Shown here one piece after another: positions 11,366-23,520 of a DNA stretch of 64,000 nucleotides; position 1 is the stretch's first letter; every line of letters starts with the position of its first letter. Below the pieces are notes generated by a model. That model ran no database searches, had not been told where the DNA came from, and saw only the letters and a list, made by a program, of their open reading frames with translations. The stretch is from the NCBI GenBank assembly GCA_028583685.1, contig JAMXIF010000051.1:46974787-47038786 (forward strand), read 5' to 3'. The translations under genes and the position numbers were made by a program. This DNA comes from Petaurus breviceps papuanus (taxonomy: Eukaryota; Chordata; Mammalia; Diprotodontia; Petauridae).

Positions 11366-11759
11366 TGGGGAAGGGGGTAGGGAATTGCTTTATTTAAATA
11401 GATAATGTAATCTACCAAGGGGTGGCATCAAGGGGGAAACTCTTCAGGCAGAATGGTACACATATTGCATATCGTTTCACTGTCACAAAGGAAATTTTAG
11501 CTCTTAGGGTGTCTAAGGTGGGGAGGATATGCAGACATTCTGATTTATAAACAAAAGGCCTTAATAAAACAGGTTTCTGTTTATTTGTTAAATAAGAGAT
11601 GATGAGCTGAACACAAATATGACCACATGACAGTTGGTATTTAGGGAAGTGGGGGTGGTATGTGTGGTGTTCAAGGAAGCCTAGTGCCTCTGGTGTGAGG
11701 GCTTGCTGAGCCCTTCTCAGGGCTGCCCATTCACCCTTGGTGCCCACCTTTCACCCAAC
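11366..11759. other. No gene recognised
   Basis: A minus-strand frame of 111 codons (11,412-11,747) lies here, with no recognisable domain, low conservation cues and no promoter or splice context. I treat it as a chance frame. Confidence 0.35.
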
Positions 11760-12115
11760 TCTTATCTGTGGCTCCAAGACTCTGTGGTATGTGCATCAGC
11801 CATACCCCAGTAAAGCTGTTTCAACAGATGGACTAAACCAAGTTGAGGGTAACCAAAGGTCATTTGTGAGTTAGTGGGGGCGTCTACCCTCAGCACATGA
11901 AGACTTCTCCTGGTGGAAAAGGCAGATGAGAACAATTTGTTCCAAGAGCCATGATGGTGGTTGAAGTGAATTCCATGGGACACTCAGACTTGGTGAGAGC
12001 AAGGCCATCCACTGCATCTTGGGACATTGGCAGTCATCTTGACTTTTATCTTGCCTCTTACTGGACTTCAATGACTCTGCAACTCTGCTTCATTTAAATC
12101 CAATTCATACATGAG
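11760..12115 (-). repeat. Unnamed dispersed repeat, copy 1
   Basis: On the minus strand this contains 'ggatttaaatgaagcagag', 'ttgcagagtcattgaagtc' and 'gatgcagtggatggcc'. Part of it recurs diverged on the plus strand at 57,905-58,012 ('gcatttaagtgaggcaggg...tatgcagtcacc'). Two independent copies show it is dispersed. I recall similar sequence in other marsupial loci but cannot name the family. Confidence 0.45.
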
Positions 12116-12554
12116 GTAAGACATCAAAAATGAAGGAGAAACAATGACAGTAGTGGGGGGGGGGCTTCTTGAATTTTTTTCTGCCACATAAGCCAAGGCA
12201 CACCTTGATAAATCAAAAAAAAAAAAAACACACAGCCGGGAGACAGAGTTTTGCCTTTCCAACATGAGCCTAGTTACATAAATCACATAAACTACAATTA
12301 GTGTTTGAAAGTATTGTATTTGGCTCAAGGCAGTTTCCCCTCTAAATGAACCAGTTGGTTTTCATGTGTTGGTCAGGGTAACAGAAGCTTTCTTTGACGC
12401 TAGCTCACAGGAGGATAAGGACCACATGATCTATGAGAGCCTCAGAAAGCCCCAGAGGGAAGGAGAGAAAGCAACTGTGAAAGTTACCCTTCTCTGCCAT
12501 CTAGTGATGCTCACGATGAAAGGTCAAGTCCTTTTTGATGTAGAGGTTATTTTT
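12116..12554. other. No gene seen
   Basis: Includes a G9 run and an A12 run near 12,155-12,230. Short frames only. Confidence 0.4.
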
Positions 12555-13020
12555 CTGTGATGTGGACAAGTTCCCTACTCTGCCTTTGTCACCTTTGTTC
12601 CATGACATAGTTCAGATGTTTATTATTGACCTCAAGGTGATTTTCCTACAAATTTTTATATTTGTTTATTTGTTACTTATTTATTATTTTATACTTTACT
12701 TATGCTTGTGATTCCATCCCTGCCCTTGCCCAAAGAGCATAAGCTTTTTGAAGACAGGGACTATTTTCATTGTTTTGTTTCGGCTTTTTGGAGGGGGGCG
12801 GGCAGGGTAATTTGGGTTAAGTGACTTGCCCAAGGTAACAAGGCTAGTAAGTGTTAAGTGTCTGAGGCCGGATTTGATCTCAGGTCCTCCTAACTCCTGG
12901 ACTGACTCCATTAGTGCCACCTAGTCGCCCCAACTATTTTCATTGTTGTCATAGCTTGCAACTCCCATAGTGCTTTGAAGTATTAGTCAATGGATAAACG
13001 CTTGTTGGAGCAAGTTCAAT
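12555..13020 (+). mobile_element. L2 3' end split by a minus-strand SINE
   Basis: L2-like text 'agagcataagctttttgaagacagggactattttcattg' is interrupted at about 12,775 and resumes at 12,932 with 'aactattttcattgttgtca'. The repeated 'actattttcattgtt' is the target duplication. The insert (about 12,778-12,930) is a WSINE1-type SINE on the minus strand ('gtaatttgggttaagtgact' to 'ccacctagtcgcccc'). Confidence 0.85.
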
Positions 13021-13569
13021 TAAATTGAAATTTTTCTTTGCAACCTCAGATATCTTGTAACATAAAAAAAGATTCCTGATTTGCAGTTCTAATCTATTTG
13101 TATGACTTTTCTGAGATGTTTATTTCACTTTCTAATTTTAATACCATTCCTTAGATAATATGATGCACTTTACTCTGTTTTTGTTATCTCATTCTCATCT
13201 GTGGACCCTATCACTTGGCAGATATATGATATCTGATATAGAATACACATTCTAAGTGTAAGTAAGACTCTGCTGTGTTTGAAAGCAGTGCTGCTTTGGG
13301 GGAATTCAAGTCACTGAATTGAAACTCTACAGGAACACATTACTTTTGGTCTTCCAAAACAGGTAGCCAATCAATCAAGTCTTAAATGTTTCGAGGCAGA
13401 CTGCTACTTGGTATTTCATTTTATGTAAAATTAGGAGATTAGATCGCTCGATTTCTAAGATTCCTTACAATTCTATGTGGTATAAATCTTTTAAGTATTG
13501 ATGTTCCATAACTCTCCCAACATTAAAGATTATATAGGGAAAAGGTGACCGTTTTTCCTAATCACTGTA
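13021..13569. other. No gene seen
   Basis: AT-rich, non-coding, with no repeat I can name. Confidence 0.4.
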
Positions 13570-14755
13570 GAGCAACAGAGCAAAGTATATCAAGAATCAG
13601 CCTCAAAGTTGGGAAAATCTGATTTTGAATTTTACCCATGACACATGCTGGCTGTGTGAACTGGGCAAATCACTTAATATTCCAGTGAATATTAAGACAG
13701 CTATCCAACATGATAACTTGCAGAAAAATGTGTTGATCTGCCTTGATAGAAGGGACTTATTCATTGGAAGTTTCCTACACCATTGAAAACTGAGAACTAT
13801 TCAGAAAAAAAAAATCCTATTTTCAGGTGCATCCTATTATCCCCAAAGAATTTGGGAGATTGCTTAAAATATGCATAAGGATTTATTAATTTTTACTTAG
13901 TTCTCTGGAGTTTCAACTCCTTTGGTTCTGAGTTTTGTTCAAGAAAGGAACAATCTAGGTAGAGAGAGATTTGGACAGCTCCATGGTACGGTGGATAATA
14001 CGAGTGCTGGATCTGGAATTAAAAATATGTGTTTTAGGCATCTATTAGCTGTGTGACCCTGAGCAAGTCACTCAACCTTTCTCAGATTAAATTTCCTCAT
14101 TTGCAAAATGGGAATAATAAGATGACCCACTTCGTAAGGTTAATGTGAAAATCAATGAAAATGAGATAATACATGGAAAGTGCATTGAAACTTTGAAAGG
14201 GGCATATACATGTTAGTGATTATAATAGAAAAACTTGAAGACTGATGGATATTTCTATGTTGGACGGCCGAGACACTTGGATAGCAGAGTAAATAGAGAG
14301 CTGGACTTGGAGTCAGAAAGGTCTGAGTTCTAGTCTTTCCGTGGACACTTACCTGCTGTAAGACCTTGAGAAAGTCCCCTAACCTCTCAAATTCAGTTTC
14401 TTCATCTCCAAAATGGGTATAGTAGCACCCACCACACAGGGTAGTTGTGCAGTTCAAATGAGATAACACATAAAGCATTTTGCCAACCTTAAAATGCTGT
14501 AGAAATGCCAGCGGTGATGATGATGTTCAATCGTGTTCCACTGTTCCTGATCCTATTTGGTGTTTTCTTGGCAAACTTTGATATTTCCTTCTCCTGCTCA
14601 TTTTATAGATGAGGACACTGAGGCAGATAGGATTAAGTGACTTGCCCAGGGTCACACAACTAATACATGTCTGAGGTCAGATTTGAACTCAGGAAGATGA
14701 GTCTTCTTGACTTCAGGCTTGGAACTCTATCCTTTGGACCACTTAGCTACCCCTG
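13570..14755. mobile_element. Cluster of four CORE-SINEs (MIR/MAR1 types)
   Basis: 13,570-13,690: plus-strand MIR remnant ('gctggctgtgtgaactgggc'). 13,975-14,205: plus ('attagctgtgtgaccctgag', 'atttgcaaaatgggaataat'). 14,268-14,515: plus, near full length ('tggacttggagtcagaaagg', 'catctccaaaatgggtata', 'aaagcattttgccaacctt'). 14,520-14,755: minus MAR1-type, with the characteristic 'ggtgttttcttggcaaactt' tail complement and 'ccacttagctacccc' head complement. Confidence 0.75.
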
Positions 14756-14859
14756 ATAATGATGCTGTCCAGGGAAAAAGATTGTGTTTTATGGCAGAAC
14801 AGATGAAAGACATCTGCCAAATAAATCCCAGATTCCTTGGCCTGGGATCCAAGGCCTCC

Positions 14860-15190
14860 ACAATCCCAGCTCCAACCCACCTTTTTAATCTTTCCTCCTC
14901 AATTCCCCTGGGTCACCTGTGCTCCCATTCCATGGGCCTATTCAACATTCCTGCCTCCAAGCCTTTGCTTACCCACTGACAATTTCTACCCATTGAAATT
15001 TAGCTTGTTCTTTAAGACCCAGCTTAAATGCTGCCTCCTCTCCCTAGTTATGCCCAGTCTCCTAATGAGGCATTATCTCCCAATCCTCCAGTATCCATGA
15101 CTGTTTCTCTATTAAGTTCTTATCACGTTCCACTTAGCATTGAAAATGAGGATCATGTTTAATTGATCTTTATGTTAGCCCTTTATGGCA
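14860..15190 (+). mobile_element. L2 3' region, plus strand
   Basis: 'cattgaaatttagcttgttc', 'tttaagacccagcttaaatg' and 'ctgcctcctctccctagtta' parallel the end of L2 ORF2 and the start of its 3' UTR. Overlapping plus-strand frames of about 90 codons here are shadows of this relic. Confidence 0.6.
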
Positions 15191-15261
15191 GGGGGACCTG
15201 ATAAAAAGTGTGGATTTTTTACTCAGCTGGCCAAAGATCTAAAAATTCTATTTTCAGGGAA

Positions 15262-15520
15262 GAGAACAAGCATTTATCAAGAGCCTACTATGTGCCAGAC
15301 ATTATACTAAGTGCTTTACAATGTTATCTCATTTAATCCTCACAGCAACCATGGGAGGCAGGTGAGACCTATTATTAATCCCCATTTTACATTTGAGGAA
15401 ACTGAGGCAGGCTGAGATTAATTGTTGCCCCAGGTCAAACAGCCAATAAGTGTCTAAGGTGAGATTTGAACTCAGATCTTCCAAGACTAGAACTTTATCC
15501 ACTGCATTATGTGTATGTCT
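15262..15520 (-). mobile_element. Near full-length MIR/THER1-type SINE, minus strand
   Basis: Runs from 'gagcctactatgtgccagac' through 'atgttatctcatttaatcct', 'ccattttacatttgaggaaa' and 'agatttgaactcagatcttcc' to 'actttatccactgcatta'. All CORE-SINE sections are present in antisense order. Confidence 0.85.
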
Positions 15521-15951
15521 CTAGACTAAGGGATTATGGGGGAATATTTTAGCCCCCAGAGCCAGGCCAGCAACCAGCACATTGCAAGCAAAGGACATTA
15601 CTACACAAAACTAAATATAATCTTGAGGAATTGGAACCTTGTTTGATTTCCCACTTTAGGAATGATCTGACTGTATAGATTTTGCTGTTTCCCTGGGAAG
15701 TGGTGAATTTATCCCTGCCACTCCTCTATCACCTCCTCTTTTTCCTCATGCTTCCATTTCCCCTTTATTCTGTTCCTTTAAAATCTTGCTTAGTTACTCT
15801 CTGTACTTTTATAATGGATTTTGGTTCTAGGAGAAGATAGGTGATTTTTATTGTATTCTGAGTGATTGTTCCTGTCCAACCACACTATGGGGAAGGACAA
15901 AGGGAATCCCTTGGATCAATAGCCCTAGACTTAAACTATGCTGAAGGGTTC
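15521..15951. other. No gene seen
   Basis: Short unassigned stretch with a pyrimidine-rich patch near 15,720-15,790. Confidence 0.4.
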
Positions 15952-16130
15952 TCTCTGTCTCTGTCTCTGTCTCTCTCTGTCTCTCTTTCTCTCTGTCTCT
16001 GTCTCTTTCTGTCTCTCTGTTTTTCTATGGAGACACAAAGAGGGACTTCATTTGTATTCCACCAAAGGCCTGGTAAAATGCTTTACACACAGTAGGTACT
16101 CAATAATTATTTATTGAATAAATTAATGAA
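15952..16130. repeat. (TCTCTG)n microsatellite and L2 terminus
   Basis: 15,952-16,025 is a TCTG/TCTC run. 16,065-16,130 reads 'cacacagtaggtactcaata', then 'attatttattgaataaatt', the terminal part of L2 in plus orientation. Confidence 0.75.
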
Positions 16131-18774
16131 TGTACAATACACATTCTTAGCTATAAGATTTCTCAGATTTGTTACTATCAAGCCATCTGGGTTACCCTAT
16201 GCAGTAGCTTAGATTATATTAATTTTTTAAATGACGGAAGGATTGCATTAGAAACATTCATTCTACTTATACAAATGTTAGGCTGTATAGAGTCTTAGCA
16301 ACCTCTCCCCCTTTTTCCCACCATTATGCTATAATTACTGAAAATTCAAAGGGCAACACAGGACTGATGGACATTTTGGAATTTTCCTTGTTTCTTGGGT
16401 TGCCCTAAACTTCACAAGACCAGGACTTGGAAAACAGATACAGCCTATTTCTTGGACCATACTTGGTCAAGAAAACAAGGCTATCTCCAAGGACATTGGA
16501 TGGACCTTCTATAGAAGGACGTATGAGAGAATATGGATGAGAGTAGAGTGTCACAGGATGGGCAGACGTGGAAAGGCTGGGATCTGTACAGTTGGAGGGC
16601 ACGGCCATATCGTGGAGCTCACATATCCATTTTAGTTTTTAAGTCTCTCCAGAAAGTGCTCAGTTCCATCACATTTCATGCCTTTATCAGGGAGAACATT
16701 AAATTTATTTCACATCAGCGATAATACATAGCTGCCCTGCCTTAGAGTGTTTGCCATTTAGTTGTCCAAGGAGTAACACAATCTTCTAAAAAGCAGAGGA
16801 GAAGGACACCATTTATCATAGGTTAAGGTGGGGTAGAAGATCATTAGGGGAAGTTGCCCTTGAAAGGAAAATTAATTTTATCCCACTGAGCACAGTGGGC
16901 ATTGCATCAGAATAGAGCAGAGACTCACAGGAGGCAATTAATGGGGCAGATATCAGAGTGCCTTTCCTGATTACCCCATACTGTACAGTGGATTTGGCCT
17001 TGCTGTGACAGGCTGGTTGAAACAAGAACCCTGATGAGCTATGGCTCGGCAAGAAGTGCCACCTCTTAGCAGTGGGAGCAACTTTATTGAAACCATCTGT
17101 TGTTCTGGGCATGGGGAAAGGAGGAGGGAAGCTCCCCCCAAAAGTGCTTAACCTTCATACTTTAGGCAACTAAAACAAAATCACACACAAACACTTCCCA
17201 GGAACTTAATCTTCCAATCATAGCCCCCAGAGTTCCTAATAAGCCCCAACAGGCACATGCAGTTTTATGGATGGCTCAGGCAGGTGATGTTAGTTCTCAG
17301 GAATCTTATCACAGTAATGTGATATTTACCAATAAAATTTCCCAAGTATCTTCATGAAACTTAATTGCAAATAAACTTACAAATTGGAGGTGAACTGGGT
17401 AAGAGTAAGCAGCCTACAGATCACTCCTGTGCACTTGTTATCTTTGCACATGTATAAAAGGAGAGAGAATGGTCAGGCTGAGAATTTCTCTTCTTTGATA
17501 TTGATTCATCTTCATTATAGATCTCTGTAGATGTTGTGATTGTTTTATATTTTATCATCAGTCTTATTTCAGGCTGGGTAGACCAAGGCCCTTCTTTCAC
17601 AGAGAAAAGGGAGAGAGACAGGTAGGCAAAAAAAGCTTGAATGATTGATGAATTCATCCCTGGCTCTGAAGGGATCTTACCAACCCTTGTATTTATCCTT
17701 ATCTGACCTACTCTGGATTGGTTGTACATTCCTGGGGCCTGTTAAAGGCTCTAAATCCCTTCGTCTATGTCTAGTTAAGACACGGGAACATTTTAAACTT
17801 CTGGGCCATTTCAAATCAACCTATATTCTGGGTAGAGTCAGCTTCTTGGGTAATGTTTTATGTGCAACTTCATTTCCCAGAGTTAGAGATTTAGATGTTG
17901 GGGAAATGGGAACATGTCTCTTTGTCTATTTTTTTGTATGAATGAGTGCTCCAACCATGATTTAAATGCTGCTACTAATGTATACTATAGTCAGAAAAGT
18001 GGTAGGTGTAAGATGAGGAGCCAGAATAACACAAGCCTCTATACAGCCACAAATTCTGGGAGAACATAAAGTGAAAGAAGACCAGAGGATAATGGAAAGA
18101 TATATTGTCAGTAATGACTTGCAGACAAAAAAAAAAAGAAATTTACAAAATCAAAGTTGTCAAGGACATATGTGGCTAGAAAATAAGATGAGCCAGTCAG
18201 GTAACAAGAAAGGTAGAAAACAGATGAAGAATCCAAGTGTAACATTGGTATCGATGCAGTTGCCTACAGACCAGTCTTGTAAATCCTTTCTAAAGGAGTT
18301 ACAGAAAGACATGGAAATGTATTGCAGACATTGAAAGGGTAGAGATGGGTTCTGATCCACTTTTGGAGAATGTATACACTTCGTTTCGTGTTGATGAGTG
18401 ATAACTTTTCAAAATGTCCTAGGATAAGTGGGGTACCACTTTCATGTCTGCCCCCTTCTTCCACTGAATGGAGCAGTAGACTGACCAGGTGGTGGGGCAA
18501 GAGAGGAAGAGTGATGAATTCTGGTGCAAGGGCATCCACTGACTGAAAGTTAGAGGGCCCCTAAGGCAGAATGGCAGCTGGTTTCCTTTTCTTGGGACTG
18601 GTCAGGGAATCCATCCCCTCTTCTCTGCCAATGATGAGATAATCACAATGAGAAGTTGGAGGTCCCTGCCAAGGAGGGCCACTGAAGAGAAAACCAATGG
18701 CTAATAGGAGGTCCAGTTCAAGCCATATTCTATATTTGTCTATGAGCTCATGCTTTGAAAAGATCATGCCTCAA
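16131..18774. other. 2.6 kb without a recognised gene or repeat
   Basis: Several minus-strand frames of 60-100 codons (for example 16,816-17,112 and 17,421-17,729) overlap plus-strand frames and show no domain. A TATA-like 'tgtataaaaggagag' lies near 17,450. The hydrophilic plus frame 18,071-18,334 (87 codons, rich in K and Q) has no recognisable motif. Composition does not differ from the surroundings. This may be unique DNA or decayed elements. Confidence 0.35.
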
Positions 18775-18985
18775 TTTAGAGCAGTTTATATACTGTCTCT
18801 GACACTTTCTAGCTGTGTGGTCCTGGGCAAATCACTTAGCTTCTGTTTGCCTCAATCCACTGGACAGGGAAATAGGAAGCCAGTCTTATATCTTTGCCAG
18901 AAAACCCTCCCTGGACAGCCCTGACATTATATGGTCCAAGGGGTCATAAAGAGTCAGATGTGACTGAACGATTTAACAGCGATAT
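18775..18985 (+). mobile_element. MAR1-type SINE, plus strand
   Basis: 'ctagctgtgtggtcctgggc', 'cagtcttatatctttgccag', 'aagagtcagatgtgactgaa' give the core and the MAR1-specific tail. The tRNA head is truncated. A 103-codon frame starting at 18,894 is partly built from this tail and is not a gene candidate. Confidence 0.75.
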
Positions 18986-19905
18986 ACTGTCTGGGTATTT
19001 AGAGAAACTGCAGGGGGACAAATTCCCGTTTTACTATGTATTGTTTACTGTTTTTAGTGATTCTGTGCCAACAGCCAAGTGTCATTATACACAGTTAAGC
19101 ATGTGTTGCCTATTCCTGAGGGAAGATGATTCCATTATGAGAAGGCATATGACCAGGGCCCACTCAGCAAAGTATAATAAGGTCATGGAGGAGGCAGAGT
19201 CTTGAAAGCTGACAGGAGGCTCAGAGAGGATTCTGATTTGGTAAATTCACACTAATCTATACTCTACATAGCAATGGGCACAGCCACGCAAAAAAGAGGC
19301 AGTTGGGGCAGTGATACCGATCTACTTTCTGAGATCCATAAAGAACTTTGCACTTCAACAGCACTTTTTCTCAGTGGGGGCCAAGCGTCTGGATGACCAT
19401 AAAAGAAGCCTAAATCATGCTGAATATGTTTGGACTGGTGCCTAACTAGTGGTTAAGTAAGAACTTTATTTTTAAAAACTGTGTTGGTTTCTTTATCATT
19501 TCAATAAGGTTGTTTTTTTTTTTTTACTAAAGACTGCAGATATGATCATATCATGGAGGTTTTTGTTTCCCATGAACACCTCTGATAAAATAACCAAATA
19601 GGCTATAAAAGAAATCAATGTGGTCCATTAGCTTAATTTAAAACATTACATGAATGTTCTGGGTGCCCATATTCATCTCTCAGATTAACAACCATAGACT
19701 CCATTTGATTTCTTTACTTCTTAAAATTCATCTTTAAAGCTGATAAGTTCATTTGCATAGAGGAGAGTTCTAATAGGAAGGAATCACTTATTGAATCTAT
19801 ATCTAAAGTTTACTTTGTTTCGTGAGCAAAGTCATAACCCTCTCTTTCTTGCCTCCTGTATTAGAAGAAGCAGTTCCAATTCTTGTTAAAGTTAATCCAT
19901 CATTC
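18986..19905. other. No gene recognised; possible unique sequence
   Basis: 19,540-19,800 is AT-rich with 'tttgcatagaggagag' and no repeat signature. Confidence 0.4.
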
Positions 19906-20580
19906 TGTGCTCTTGACTATATAGCCTTTAAGACCTTTACTCAGAAATGAACCTTTTGTCTCTTTCATCTTCAATCTCTCTCCTCACTAATTTTCCCCTA
20001 TTTGCATACAGATATACTCAGTCTGCTTCAATCCCAAAACTCAAAAATGGAAAAGACTCCCTCAATCTTTCCATCCCATCCAGTTACCACACTATTGTCT
20101 TGTCTACCTTTCATGACTAAATTTCTCTAAAAACTCTCCTACTCTCAATGCTTCAAACTTCTCATCACCCATTCTTTCCTTGGTTGTTTGTATTTTGGAT
20201 TCTTTCCCTTCTACTCATATGAAATTGCTATTTCAAAGGTCATGAATCATATCCTAAAGGCCAAATCCCATCTTTTTTTTCCAGTTATCATCTTCTTTGC
20301 CCTCTCCATTACAATGAATTCTATTGACCATTCCTTCAATATATTCTCTCTTAGGTTAGATATTATTATCTATATATAAATATAGATATTAGACATATTC
20401 TCCTAGTTCTCTAGTTAGCTCTTCTGTACCCTTTTATATCTATCTATCCATCCATCCATCCATCTATCCATCTATCCATCTATCTATCTATCATCTATCT
20501 TTATATGGCGTATTTATATGTGTGTATTTTCTCCAAAGGTTTTAATCTTAGACCTCTTCCATTCCCTTCCCTTTCTTTCT
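19906..20580 (+). mobile_element. L2-clade reverse-transcriptase fragment
   Basis: Frame 20,188-20,379 reads KVMNHILKAKSH, then an IIFFALSITMNSIDHS stretch. This follows the L2-type RT order 'KVTNDLL.AKS...LLDLSAAFDTVDHS', with the catalytic AFDTVDH segment degraded to ITMNSIDH. Upstream (about 20,090-20,170) 'gactaaatttctctaaaaac' fits the preceding RT block. After a (ATCT)n expansion (20,430-20,510) the element resumes with 'tttaatcttagacctcttcc'. Catalytically dead relic. Confidence 0.6.
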
Positions 20581-20640
20581 CTTTCCTTCCTTCCTCTTTC
20601 TTTCCCTCTTCTCCTTTTCTTTTCTTTTCTTTTCTTCCAA
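20430..20640. repeat. (ATCT)n/(CATC)n and (CTTT)n tracts
   Basis: 20,430-20,510 is a CATC/ATCT run inside the L2 relic. 20,565-20,640 is a CTTT/TTCC pyrimidine run. Confidence 0.9.
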
Positions 20641-20724
20641 CTTAAAGGAAGTCAGGCAATCCAGAAAGTGGAGAGGAGGAAGGAGACACATCCAATCACA
20701 GGGGACAGCCCGTGAAAATGCTGT

Positions 20725-21066
<342 letters not shown>

Positions 21067-21069
21067 ATG

Positions 21070-21330
21070 CTGAGAATTGAGAGTCGGAGTATCCTTAAGA
21101 CTAGCAAGGAGGCCATTGTCACTGGATCATAGAGTATATGATTAGGTTTAAGATGTAATAAGACAGGAAATGTATCAGGGGCCAGGTCATGGAGGGCTTT
21201 GAACACCAAACAGGATTCCTGAGTTTGGGGAAGGGAGCTGAAAGAAGAAGTGAGAGTCAAATTAGAGCCATAGGATGCATATGCCTGGGGAGCAAAGGAT
21301 GGTTTTGTTCCATGGTGAGGGGACTTGCAA
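21070..21330 (-). mobile_element. L2 internal fragment, minus strand
   Basis: 'gggccaggtcatggagggct' and 'ttgaacaccaaacaggattc' are antisense to a common L2 ORF2 segment. Confidence 0.55.
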
Positions 21331-21624
21331 AGAGCAGGACTCAGGCTCTGGTCCTTCTGAGATTTCTCTCACCCAGGTCATCATTTGGGTGATGTTTGGT
21401 ACCATTTTTAATGGTGACAAACATCTGGGTCCTCTGAAAGTCTTATGAACTCTGTGATCACCATGTGATTTCTCATTTTTCTTTCATTCACCAGCTACAA
21501 GTTTCTGGTTGCTTAGAATATGGTCAGTCAGTACCGAGGCTTCTTTTTTCTCTTTTGAACTCAAGGACTTTGCAAGGATAACTCAACTTCAAGTGATGAT
21601 TCCCTTACAGTCCTGGGATCAAAC

Positions 21625-21770
21625 ACCACAGGTTTAGAGATCATCTAATAAAATGCCTTGCTTTTACAGAAGAAGAAACTGCAGGCTAGAGAGAAGTGAC
21701 CTACCCAACATCACATAGATCATTGTGGTAGGGCTGGGATTTGAGTCCAGGTCTCCTCACTTCAAACTGT
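21625..21770 (-). mobile_element. MIR-type SINE, minus strand
   Basis: 'cttttacagaagaagaaactg', 'agaagtgacctacccaacat' and 'gatttgagtccaggtctcc'. Diverged antisense MIR. Confidence 0.7.
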
Positions 21771-22384
21771 GATGAATGAAAACCCCAAGAGACAGTTTCT
21801 GGGTAATTAATAATTAAGCTAGCTAATAATCAATATATTGATGATCAGTGGCTTCTCTTGGTAACCAAAGATGCCAAGCAAGACCCTGATATGCCTTGAA
21901 TCCCCCCTGAAAGGGAACTCCCTGAACAACCTAATATTGATAGGCATTTAATGAGGGGGGTGGCGCTAAAAGTCTTTTGCTCCTCCTGCGGAGAACTTGG
22001 CTTGGTCATGAGACTCAGCAGCTTCCAGAAATCTGGGCAGGGGAAGCCATTGCCATCTGGCCCTCTTCAGCTGGTTTTGTGTTTCATGAGCTGGGTCACC
22101 CTAAACTCTAATAGAAGACATCAAGCCCAGGGTTTCCTTCTCTCACAGTAAGGGATCACTAAGACTGGATTCTGTTGGTGCTCTAAACAGAAATTAAGTC
22201 TCCTAGTTTGTAGGGTCCTGCCCAAAAGTCATGAGCAAGTGTCTTGAGGACTAGAAGCAATCTCATCAATCAGCCATGCATTTCAGAGACTGACTGACCT
22301 TAATAGGAGTTGGGCCTTTATGGAATATACGAGAAAAAAAGGTATGTCACAATGACTAATTAGTAATTAAGATAATTGTATAAT
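21771..22384. other. No gene seen
   Basis: No named repeat. A plus frame of 66 codons (21,951-22,151) is without features. Confidence 0.4.
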
Positions 22385-22545
22385 ATTATTTTTTTTTGGT
22401 TGGGGGAAAGGCAAGGCAATTGGGGTTAAGTGACTTGCCCAAGGTCACACAACTGGTAAGTGTGTCAAATGTTTGAGGCTGGATTTGAACTCACGTTCTC
22501 CTGACTCCAGGGCTGGCCCTCTATTCACTGTGCCACTATAATATT
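22385..22545 (-). mobile_element. WSINE1-type SINE with target duplication
   Basis: T-run, 'ggcaaggcaattggggttaa' and 'ctctattcactgtgcca'. Flanks 'tataatatta' at 22,379-22,388 and again just after the element form the target duplication. Confidence 0.85.
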
Positions 22546-22734
22546 AATTTCTCTCAAATTCAAGCACTCTTACCACCATACCACATGGCAGCATGGACTG
22601 ATGACCCGCCTTTCTAGAGTTTGTGCCCTGCCAGAAACCATGGAGGTTGCCAAAAGACCTCATAGCAGCATGGTAATGGATGTTCACATTCTTTAAGCAA
22701 CAGAAAAGGCAGTTTACAGAACCTAAATGGAAAA

Positions 22735-23150
22735 ATCTCAGTTTTTGAAGGGACTTCAGTGACCATCTTGACCAACCCCTATCTGACAAGAATTACTTCA
22801 ATACCATACATGACAAGTAGACATCCAGCCTTCACTGGAAGACCCCAATGATGGTGGTCATCAGCCCTCCCAAGGCAGACCAGTTTGCTTTCATCAGAAA
22901 GCTTTTCCTGACCTCAAGATGCCATTTTCCTCTTTCTTCCTTCCAGTCACTACTCCTACTTCTGCCCTCAAATAAAATAAATCACATCTCCCTCCCACTT
23001 GACAGCCCTCTGAAGACTTTCAAACAGCTCGCATATTCCACCACAGTCTTTTCTTTGCCAAATCAACCCCCCCTAATTCCTTCAACTGGTCCTTATGTGC
23101 CATGGTCTCTCCACATCTTAACTACCCTCTCTCATCTTTGTCAATATTGT
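22735..23150 (+). mobile_element. L3/CR1-like LINE 3' fragment
   Basis: Parallel to 2,840-3,245: 'ctcccaaggcagaccagttt', 'tactcctacttctgccctc', 'cacttgacagccctctgaag' and 'tccttatgtgccatggtct'. A 126-codon plus frame (22,848-23,228) runs through it. It reads the 3' UTR-like part and is not a gene. Confidence 0.55.
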
Positions 23151-23274
23151 GGGCAAGAAATAATTTTACTTCCTATTTTTAAAAAACAAAATATAAATCA
23201 CTATGGAGAAACTTTACACAAAGACTGACTGCTAAAAATTAAATTTCCTTTGAGTATTTTAAAGGCAAAATTCT

Positions 23275-23520
23275 CTAGTCATTTAGGTGGTACAATGGAG
23301 AGAGTGCTGGGCCTAGAGACAGGAAGACCTGAGTTCAAATCCAGCCTCAGATACTTAATAGCTGTGTGACCATGTCACCTATGCTCTGCCCACCTCAGTT
23401 TCCTCATCTCTAAAATGAGGAGAATAATAGCATCTACCTCACAAGGTTGCTATTACACAATTTGCAAAGCACTTAGCACAGTGCCACCGTAGATATTTAA
23501 TAAATACTTCTCTTCCCTTT
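23275..23520 (+). mobile_element. Near full-length MIR/THER1-type SINE
   Basis: Complete order: 'ttaggtggtacaatggagag' head, 'gagttcaaatccagcctcag' B-box, 'agctgtgtgacc', 'tttcctcatctctaaaatga' and 'gcaaagcacttagcacagtg'. Confidence 0.85.

Noticed and set aside
22848-23228. 126-codon plus frame
   Set aside because: It lies in the L3-like LINE 3' fragment that recurs at 2,840-3,245, where the frame is not maintained.
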